A stretch of DNA of 5,335 nt from JBBQSF01 sp038214085 (GTDB lineage Bacteria > Bacteroidota > Bacteroidia > Bacteroidales > CG2-30-32-10), in NCBI GenBank assembly GCA_038214085.1, contig JBBQSF010000160.1, forward strand, positions 1-5,335, given 5' to 3'. Shown here in pieces: positions 1-5,335 of the stretch. The translations under genes were made by a program, and so were the position numbers. The stretch's first letter is position 1. Each line of letters starts with the position of its first letter. The notes beneath the pieces were generated by a model. It was not told where the DNA came from and made no database searches. It saw nothing but the letters and a program-made list of their open reading frames with translations.

Positions 1-753
1 TAAGAATTTCGCAATCTGTTGTTCGGAACTAAGTCCGTCGAATTTTTCGTTGTAAGGATCAATATTGGGCTGAACAACAACAACATTAGCAGTGGTTCCT
101 TTTTGCTCGTATGTATGCCAGATAAAAAGAGAAATTACAATCGGAATAAAAATAGTGCTTATGGATGCAACAGCAAGTAACTTTGAATTCTTTTTATTTA
201 TCTGGGGTTTGATGTATGCTTTTATTGTTTTAAAAATAACGAGATTCCCTAGCAATACCCAAAGTGTTCCCCCAAAAGTACCAGTGTATTCGTACCATTG
301 AATCCATTGCGGATAAGATGCGAAACCATTTCCAAGGTTAAGCCAAGGCCACGACAAATCCCAATCGAGATGCAGGTGTTCATATGTAATCCAGAATATT
401 ATAAAACCAATGTATGCGGAAGAATGATTCAGTTTTTTTCGTGCAAAATGAAACAGCGAAAGAGCGGTAGCCATAAATATGGCATTAAAAAATACGGCCA
501 TCACAACACCAAAACCTGTTGAAAAATAAATCCAGTAGGTTGTAAGCGCATTCCAAATAAACATTGCGAGAAATGAGTAGCGAAAAAAAGCCAGCCGCTT
601 GAACTTTCCAGGATTTTGATAAATGTGATCTTCGACAATCAGTAAAGGAACAAAACCAAAAAACAATAAAAGCGGAAATCCACGTTCAGGCCATGAAAGC
701 CAAAGCAAAAAAGCAGAAACAATTGAAAGCAGAAATAAATATTTTCGTTTCAT
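1..753 (-). CDS. lnt: Apolipoprotein N-acyltransferase (Lnt), N-terminal part; 3' end outside window
   Basis: Reverse translation from ATG at 753 is uninterrupted to base 1, giving 251 residues. Lnt is an inner-membrane enzyme that transfers an acyl chain from phospholipid to the N-terminal cysteine of diacylated lipoproteins, the last step after Lgt and LspA. Visible features fit: hydrophobic helices near 5-20, 24-41, 56-80, 82-105, 113-127, 160-178 and 193-212; the opening LSWPERGFPLLLFFGFVPLL, as in the family's LSFPPF..PL..ALVPLL region; the central signature with E125 and SWPWLNLGN (134-142), matching E. coli Lnt's E-W-L...FPWL.LGY; and a beta-strand VVVVQPNIDPYNEKF (224-238), where the periplasmic nitrilase-like domain starts. 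Full-length Lnt is about 510-550 residues, so about half is missing. The catalytic Glu-Lys-Cys triad lies off the left edge and cannot be checked. Only 2 bp separate this start from the preceding TAG, indicating translational coupling; no Shine-Dalgarno-like sequence is seen. Confidence 0.92.
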   Translation of the reverse strand, partial: MKRKYLFLLSIVSAFLLWLSWPERGFPLLLFFGFVPLLIVEDHIYQNPGKFKRLAFFRYSFLAMFIWNALTTYWIYFSTGFGVVMAVFFNAIFMATALSLFHFARKKLNHSSAYIGFIIFWITYEHLHLDWDLSWPWLNLGNGFASYPQWIQWYEYTGTFGGTLWVLLGNLVIFKTIKAYIKPQINKKNSKLLAVASISTIFIPIVISLFIWHTYEQKGTTANVVVVQPNIDPYNEKFDGLSSEQQIAKFL

Positions 754-755
754 AA

Positions 756-2177
756 CTAATTTTTCTGAAGTGCTGGATTTTTATAAAGTTTAATGTAAAT
801 AATTGGTCCGGAAAATTGTTTCAAAAGTATCCAATTTTTCGATAATAAATTTGATGTTTCTATGTTGAATGCGTTTGAAATATTTGATTGCACCACGAAG
901 GTAAATTGATCGATTGGCTTTTTATCAATATCGCAAAAAGCAAAACTTTCCGTTTCAAGATGTGTGTATTTTCTGTCGAAATTCATTGGAAAATCAGCAC
1001 CAACAGAATTTGGATCCATTTTATTGGTGAGGATAAAATCATGCAATTCATTTTCAAGTTTAAAATAGGGTAAGGATTTGAGTGAAGCGTCCCATGCGTT
1101 GCCAAAACGCTCTGGATAAGTCCACAAATTCCCACTCAGCAGTGCAATTAAGGTCATCATTACAAGCATTCTTGCAAGTCTATTTTTCACGAAAACCAGC
1201 AGATTTGTAAACAGCACGATAGAAAAAATGTAAACTGGAATAAAATGCCGCTGTGCAACCAATGAATGAATTCCAGCAAAAAAGCCGACATACGTAATAA
1301 TCAGAGAAAAAATAATAATCAAAAGCACTCTGAAGTTTTTTTGTTCTCTTGAAATTCGAATCGTTTTAATCAATAGCATTGCCGTAAAAATGAATAAAAT
1401 TGCTCTGCCTGAATCTATATTTTTCCAAAATATATAAACCAAATTTCGCACAATCCATTCGCCGTCGCCAATATAAACCATATAGCTGTTTTCAGCAGAA
1501 ACGATTAGCCATCCTGTGATATACGCATGATAAAACAACCATGAAACAAACAACAATAATGAAATAAAATAAGGCATTATAAACCTCGAAATTGTTCTAA
1601 TTTGAAATGGTTTCCTGAAATTCAGAATAAAGTCAATAACAAACAATGCAATTACGAAGGAAAATCCTCTGGGGCTAAGCAATGGCAATGCCAACAATGC
1701 AATAACAAGCCACCTTACATTTTTATTCAGCAAGGCATTAACGCCTAACAACACAAGTGAAGCCATTGCAATATCGTAACCCGAATAAATTACTTGTGTA
1801 GAAAATGCCGGTTCTGCAGCCAATAATAGAAAAGCTGCGAAATGGAAACGCTTTTCGACAAAGCGTTCCAGGAGTATCTGAAACTGATAAAAAAGTAAAA
1901 TCACAAAAGGTATTACCGCCAGATGGCTTACCAGTAATGATTTTCCAAATATCGTCCAGAGCAATGCAAAATACAAACTAAACAGCGGAGGTGATCCATT
2001 GTCGATATTGGGAAATATTACTGAAGAAAAATTCGTATCGTAAATATGGTTCGCCACTTGCGAAACATAGGACATGTCCCAGAACATAGGAATTGCTTTG
2101 AAAAATACAGCAACAAAAATTGCCAGAAAAGAAAAAACAATAACAAGGGCTTTATCCGAAAAAAATCTAGCAGTCAT
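756..2177 (-). CDS. Polytopic membrane glycosyltransferase, GT-C / family 39-like
   Basis: This is a complete 473-residue protein with ATG at 2177 and a TAG stop. It has roughly 11-12 hydrophobic segments between residues 9 and 350, then a soluble tail of about 120 residues (351-473). The first large loop after TM1 carries FWDM (Asp34), where GT-C enzymes place a catalytic acidic residue, followed by DNGSPPLFSLYFALLW (59-74), matching the (H)PPLYY motif after the first loop in the GT39/ArnT/PMT_2 superfamily. Family knowledge: these enzymes take a sugar from a polyprenyl-phosphate donor and add it to protein or lipid on the periplasmic face. The tail (YPERFGNAWD at 354 onward) resembles tails of unnamed Bacteroidota GT39-like proteins, but donor and acceptor cannot be predicted. 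The chosen start puts TM1 at residues 9-28, a normal N-terminus. There is no Shine-Dalgarno-like sequence before it. It begins 8 bp after the C25 gene stop and ends 2 bp before lnt, so coupled expression is likely. A more distant YfhO-like membrane enzyme is the main alternative. Confidence 0.8.
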   Translation of the reverse strand: MTARFFSDKALVIVFSFLAIFVAVFFKAIPMFWDMSYVSQVANHIYDTNFSSVIFPNIDNGSPPLFSLYFALLWTIFGKSLLVSHLAVIPFVILLFYQFQILLERFVEKRFHFAAFLLLAAEPAFSTQVIYSGYDIAMASLVLLGVNALLNKNVRWLVIALLALPLLSPRGFSFVIALFVIDFILNFRKPFQIRTISRFIMPYFISLLLFVSWLFYHAYITGWLIVSAENSYMVYIGDGEWIVRNLVYIFWKNIDSGRAILFIFTAMLLIKTIRISREQKNFRVLLIIIFSLIITYVGFFAGIHSLVAQRHFIPVYIFSIVLFTNLLVFVKNRLARMLVMMTLIALLSGNLWTYPERFGNAWDASLKSLPYFKLENELHDFILTNKMDPNSVGADFPMNFDRKYTHLETESFAFCDIDKKPIDQFTFVVQSNISNAFNIETSNLLSKNWILLKQFSGPIIYIKLYKNPALQKN

Positions 2178-2185
2178 CAGGCGTT

Positions 2186-5100
2186 TTATCGGATAAGATA
2201 CATTTTTCCAAATTCTTTAGTAAAATACTGGTCGGCGCCGCTTAGCTTTTTCTCAATGGATTTGCCACCAATATTGGTAACTACCCGATAAAGGTAAACT
2301 CCATTTGCAAGTTGGTCGCCAAAATCGTCTTTACCATCCCAGGCATAATCCGTAATATTCCTGCCCACATGAATTGTTCCCAGTTCGTCAAGAGAAATCT
2401 CCCGCACTACTTTTCCGGTAATGGTCATGATTTGAATTTTGAAATAAGTCGGAACTTCCGAACCGGTAAGTGTAAACACAAAGTGCGTGGCAGTTGAAAA
2501 AGGGTTTGGCCAGTTCATTACCTGCGTAATTGTTGATTTATTGATTACTTCGAATGTAATCTGATAGTCAAAATCGCCTGACTTGTTTTTAGAGCGGTCT
2601 TTTGCCTGAACCCGAAGTGAATACTTCCCATCCTTTAAAAAATCAGCATCAAAAAGTATTTTGCACGAATTATTCGGCAAAACTGCTGGAATAAAACTCA
2701 TAATATCAATTCCAGTTGTACTGGATTTAAAAGGAATGAGCTTTTCGGTAGTTGAATTCGGTTCAGTTAAAAACACTTTAAATGCTGTGGTATCATTCAG
2801 AGCCAGAAACATATTTTCATCTTTTAGCTTAACCTGAATTTGCGGTTTAGATGAAACAATGTCGCCATCGAGAATATGTACCCCATCGAAAGTTATATCA
2901 AGCAATGGATTTATACGATCGGCTCCCACATAGAAAAAGACATCCCCGATATTGTTAAAATGATATTGCTCCGGCTGATCATTTATTGGATTTAGTTCAA
3001 TCCACAATTGATTTAATCCGGGCAAGCCTTCGGTTGAATAGGTAAGTGTGTCAATAATAACATCATTTATAGGATGAAGTTTGCATTTGTGGTAAATATA
3101 AGGCAACTGGTTTCTGTCCTTGTCAATTACCCAGTATCGAATAAGTAAACTGTCCATATCATAATCACCGATATTATGTGCAGCAATACTTAATTTTATC
3201 CTGTCGCCCTCATAAACAGTGTCCTTATAAAATGTGAAATGAATTGAAGGATCAAGTGCCGTTTCGGGTGCTCCTTCGTATATTACCTGCCAACGGTCGA
3301 GATATACTGGTGTTTTGTGCGTTGTATCTTTCATCACAGCTTTTAACTTCAAATATGGATATAGGGCTGCATCCACCTGATAGCGAATAAAAATGTCAGA
3401 AGAATCAGGAGGTAAATTAGTGATTAAAGGAGTTTCAGAACCATCAGTTTTTACCCCAATAATATTAAGTTTAACGCTATCTGTTAAAAAAGCATCAACG
3501 CTTTTCACGCGCCAGTGTACCGAATCCCATCGTGAAGCCGGACCAATCAATTCCGACTGTATATAACCCTTATCCCAGCTGGAAATAATAGTATCTTCAA
3601 TAGTTATCAAATATCCATTTGCATCACCAACCACAGTATTTGCAGCACCTGGAGAAGCTCCTTTCCTACCAAATAAAAGGTAAGGATAACCATTTGTAAT
3701 CCTGTCAGAAGGTGGAATATCTATCGGGCTTCCGATAGAACGGAATGCATTAACAAGATTGGCATCCCATTCCTGACAATGGTGGTTTTTGTGCGACATG
3801 GCCAGCACATAATTTCCATCAGGTATCGAATTGATAAAACCAGCAATACTATCCTGAGTTGAAGAAGAAGCATCAATAAAAAAGTCGAAGAACGGAGTAG
3901 CGTAGGCTTCTTGGCAATGGAAATGATTGAAATTGCCGAAATATGCTGTCATGGTTGAATTGGTAGGACTCATCCAAGGCAAACTTGAAACCGAATCAAA
4001 AACCGCAAATTTAAAACCATCTGATTGACCTACGCAAGTCCAGTATCCCAGAGAACTTCCATTTACCTTAAACCATTCTTCAGTCCAGTTGTAAAACCAA
4101 TCGCCTTTAAAATATCCTGTTTGAGCCTTTAGCGATTTTTTCTCATTTATAAAAACAAATTTCCGATCGTTGTAAAGATATCTTACAAACTGGTAATCGT
4201 CGTTTTTAAACTGGAAGAAATGTGCTTGTCCCCATCCTCTTTTTCCAGTAATAAACTGAAATGAACTCTCACGCCATTTGGCGGTATCTCCGGGAACAGG
4301 AACTTTACTTACCCTCCAGAAATACACTATACTGTCAGAAGTTATTGGATATACAGGATTCCATGTTACAACTCCTCCGGAATGATTTACGATTTGCTGG
4401 GTGAGCACAGGACTGTTGAATTTATCAGTAGTATCCAGCTGAAATGTATAATCGGCAGCCAGAGCAAAAGGATCGCCTGTGCTGGCTTTCAATGGAAGAT
4501 TTACAATTGTAGGAACAACTGCATATTTATATGGGTATACAGGAATAATTTCTCCGGATCGTATATTGAGTGTTGTACTTGCAGTGTTGTTCAATTCTGA
4601 ATATTCATCAATAGAAGCAAGGTAATCAAGAGTAACAGTAATGGTGTTTATGCCAACTCCTTTTACAATATTTACAGGAAGTTTAAACGAAATAGTATCT
4701 TTAAACAATGTTGCGCTGACTGATTTTATTGTATCGAACTCAGATCCATCAGGAAAAGTTCTTTTTAAAAAAACAGCAAAAGTTGTATCAATGGCTCTTC
4801 CGATATTGGTTGAAATAATATTTACAGTAAAAGAGTCCAGTTCGGTAGTAACCACAGTTGGACTAAAATATATGCGGGGAGTTGTTATTACGTAATCAGG
4901 TTTATCACAAGAATTGAGTTTTATTGCAGGATCGCCATGCAAAGTCATTTCGAGAACAATCGACTTAAAAAGAGAATTATTTGGAAATAATTTCTGAACG
5001 GTATCTATTGTGCTTAGGATACATGTTCCAATTGGTTTGCCATAGTTGAGAAACCCGATATTTCTATAAAAATTCTGTGAATAATAAAATAGGGGTGTTT

Positions 5101-5335
5101 GTCCGGATCGCGATACGGAAGCCAGATATCCTATAGTTCCCTTATCTTCAATCAGTACAAATTCTTCGCTTGAGCTGGGAACGCTAAGATATAAATCGCC
5201 AGCCAGGCAAGAGTTCGCAAGTAAAAAAGGATAGCGTTTTTTATTATTATACGCCGAAGGATAATCAATGCTTTGATCAAAACCAATTCCAGCACCATGA
5301 CCGAAAAAAGTAAGAAGTGAAACACCATTATTAAT
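2186..5335 (-). CDS. C25 (gingipain-family) cysteine peptidase, PorU2-like, with T9SS-type C-terminal domain; 5' end outside window
   Basis: The reading frame is open through the right edge, giving 1049 residues plus a TAA stop; the first in-window Met (codon at 4948) is internal, not the start. Residues 1-143 (window numbering) are the end of a C25 catalytic domain: GHG with the likely catalytic His at 13, LLANSC with the likely nucleophile Cys at 43, then SSEEFVL and LHGDPAIKL. The 30-residue His-Cys spacing resembles gingipains. Next come a CARDB/Ig-like domain (about 146-258), an FN3-like segment (about 290-365), an ILEI/PANDER-like domain (about 366-575), a beta-rich segment (594-691), a second CARDB-like domain (695-803), an Ig-like domain (806-934), and a terminal FlgD-Ig/T9SS-like domain (935-1049; WPNPF at 942, AWDG at 998, YLYRV at 1014). 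Such proteins are exported by T9SS and act at the cell surface; PorU-type members are sortases that remove cargo C-terminal signals. The layout and the GKMYLIR end recall proteins labelled PorU2, but I cannot separate a sortase from a surface protease. It leads the visible gene order, with 8 bp to the next gene. Confidence 0.9.
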   Translation of the reverse strand: MNNGVSLLTFFGHGAGIGFDQSIDYPSAYNNKKRYPFLLANSCLAGDLYLSVPSSSEEFVLIEDKGTIGYLASVSRSGQTPLFYYSQNFYRNIGFLNYGKPIGTCILSTIDTVQKLFPNNSLFKSIVLEMTLHGDPAIKLNSCDKPDYVITTPRIYFSPTVVTTELDSFTVNIISTNIGRAIDTTFAVFLKRTFPDGSEFDTIKSVSATLFKDTISFKLPVNIVKGVGINTITVTLDYLASIDEYSELNNTASTTLNIRSGEIIPVYPYKYAVVPTIVNLPLKASTGDPFALAADYTFQLDTTDKFNSPVLTQQIVNHSGGVVTWNPVYPITSDSIVYFWRVSKVPVPGDTAKWRESSFQFITGKRGWGQAHFFQFKNDDYQFVRYLYNDRKFVFINEKKSLKAQTGYFKGDWFYNWTEEWFKVNGSSLGYWTCVGQSDGFKFAVFDSVSSLPWMSPTNSTMTAYFGNFNHFHCQEAYATPFFDFFIDASSSTQDSIAGFINSIPDGNYVLAMSHKNHHCQEWDANLVNAFRSIGSPIDIPPSDRITNGYPYLLFGRKGASPGAANTVVGDANGYLITIEDTIISSWDKGYIQSELIGPASRWDSVHWRVKSVDAFLTDSVKLNIIGVKTDGSETPLITNLPPDSSDIFIRYQVDAALYPYLKLKAVMKDTTHKTPVYLDRWQVIYEGAPETALDPSIHFTFYKDTVYEGDRIKLSIAAHNIGDYDMDSLLIRYWVIDKDRNQLPYIYHKCKLHPINDVIIDTLTYSTEGLPGLNQLWIELNPINDQPEQYHFNNIGDVFFYVGADRINPLLDITFDGVHILDGDIVSSKPQIQVKLKDENMFLALNDTTAFKVFLTEPNSTTEKLIPFKSSTTGIDIMSFIPAVLPNNSCKILFDADFLKDGKYSLRVQAKDRSKNKSGDFDYQITFEVINKSTITQVMNWPNPFSTATHFVFTLTGSEVPTYFKIQIMTITGKVVREISLDELGTIHVGRNITDYAWDGKDDFGDQLANGVYLYRVVTNIGGKSIEKKLSGADQYFTKEFGKMYLIR

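Noticed and set aside
92..522. Two short plus-strand open frames (92-301 and 298-522)
   Set aside because: They lie antisense to a continuous, clearly homologous Lnt reading frame and their translations resemble no protein family.
2186..2196. Short inverted repeat TTATC-G-GATAA at the C25 stop codon
   Set aside because: The arms are only 5 bp, it overlaps the stop codon, and no T-run follows in the transcribed direction. It is too weak for a terminator or operator and may be chance in AT-rich DNA.
888..2497. Short plus-strand open frames at 888-1073, 2046-2291 and 2312-2497
   Set aside because: They are antisense shadows of the glycosyltransferase and C25 genes, with low-complexity or unfamilial translations and no start context.
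4382..4895. Plus-strand open frames at 4382-4600 and 4641-4895
   Set aside because: Both are antisense to the CARDB-like and FN3-like part of the C25 protein, whose frame is intact; no independent support was found.
4907..5335. Assignment of the peptidase as canonical PorU or as an Arg/Lys-gingipain
   Set aside because: The C25 motifs are present, but the ILEI-like module, the paired CARDB-like domains and the C-terminal tail differ from what I know of canonical PorU and gingipains. PorU2-like is the closest guess, so no gene symbol was given.

Overview
The window is a wall-to-wall, minus-strand cell-envelope gene cluster from a low-GC member of the Bacteroidota, probably a Bacteroidales or Marinilabiliales-type organism. 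The evidence is a gingipain-family (C25) surface protein with a type IX secretion (T9SS)-style C-terminal domain, which is largely restricted to this phylum. The AT-rich codon use and the lack of any Shine-Dalgarno-like purine tract before either visible start codon agree with this. The genus cannot be fixed from the sequence.

Transcription runs right to left. (1) 5335 to 2186 is the C-terminal 1049 codons of a very large C25 cysteine peptidase whose N-terminus lies beyond the right edge. It keeps the catalytic His and Cys, then has a chain of beta-sandwich modules, an ILEI/PANDER-like domain and a FlgD-Ig/T9SS-type terminal domain. It most resembles the PorU2-type putative T9SS sortases. (2) 2177 to 756 is a complete polytopic membrane protein that looks like a GT-C (family 39-like) glycosyltransferase using a polyprenyl-phosphate sugar donor. 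(3) 753 to 1 is the N-terminal 251 codons of apolipoprotein N-acyltransferase (Lnt), cut by the left edge just as its nitrilase domain begins.

The genes are separated by 8 bp and 2 bp, so they are almost certainly co-transcribed and probably translationally coupled. All three products would act in or beyond the inner membrane: protein secretion and surface processing, periplasmic glycosylation, and lipoprotein maturation. A shared envelope-assembly role is reasonable but inferred. The lnt fragment and the first 129 in-window codons of the peptidase are open at the window edges and were recovered by direct reverse-strand translation.

No intergenic stretch exceeds 8 bp. I see no tRNA, rRNA, CRISPR array, insertion sequence, riboswitch or convincing terminator. 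No wholly new system is evident. The most interesting part is the ILEI/PANDER-like module in the peptidase with its paired His-Cys-Gln-Glu motifs.
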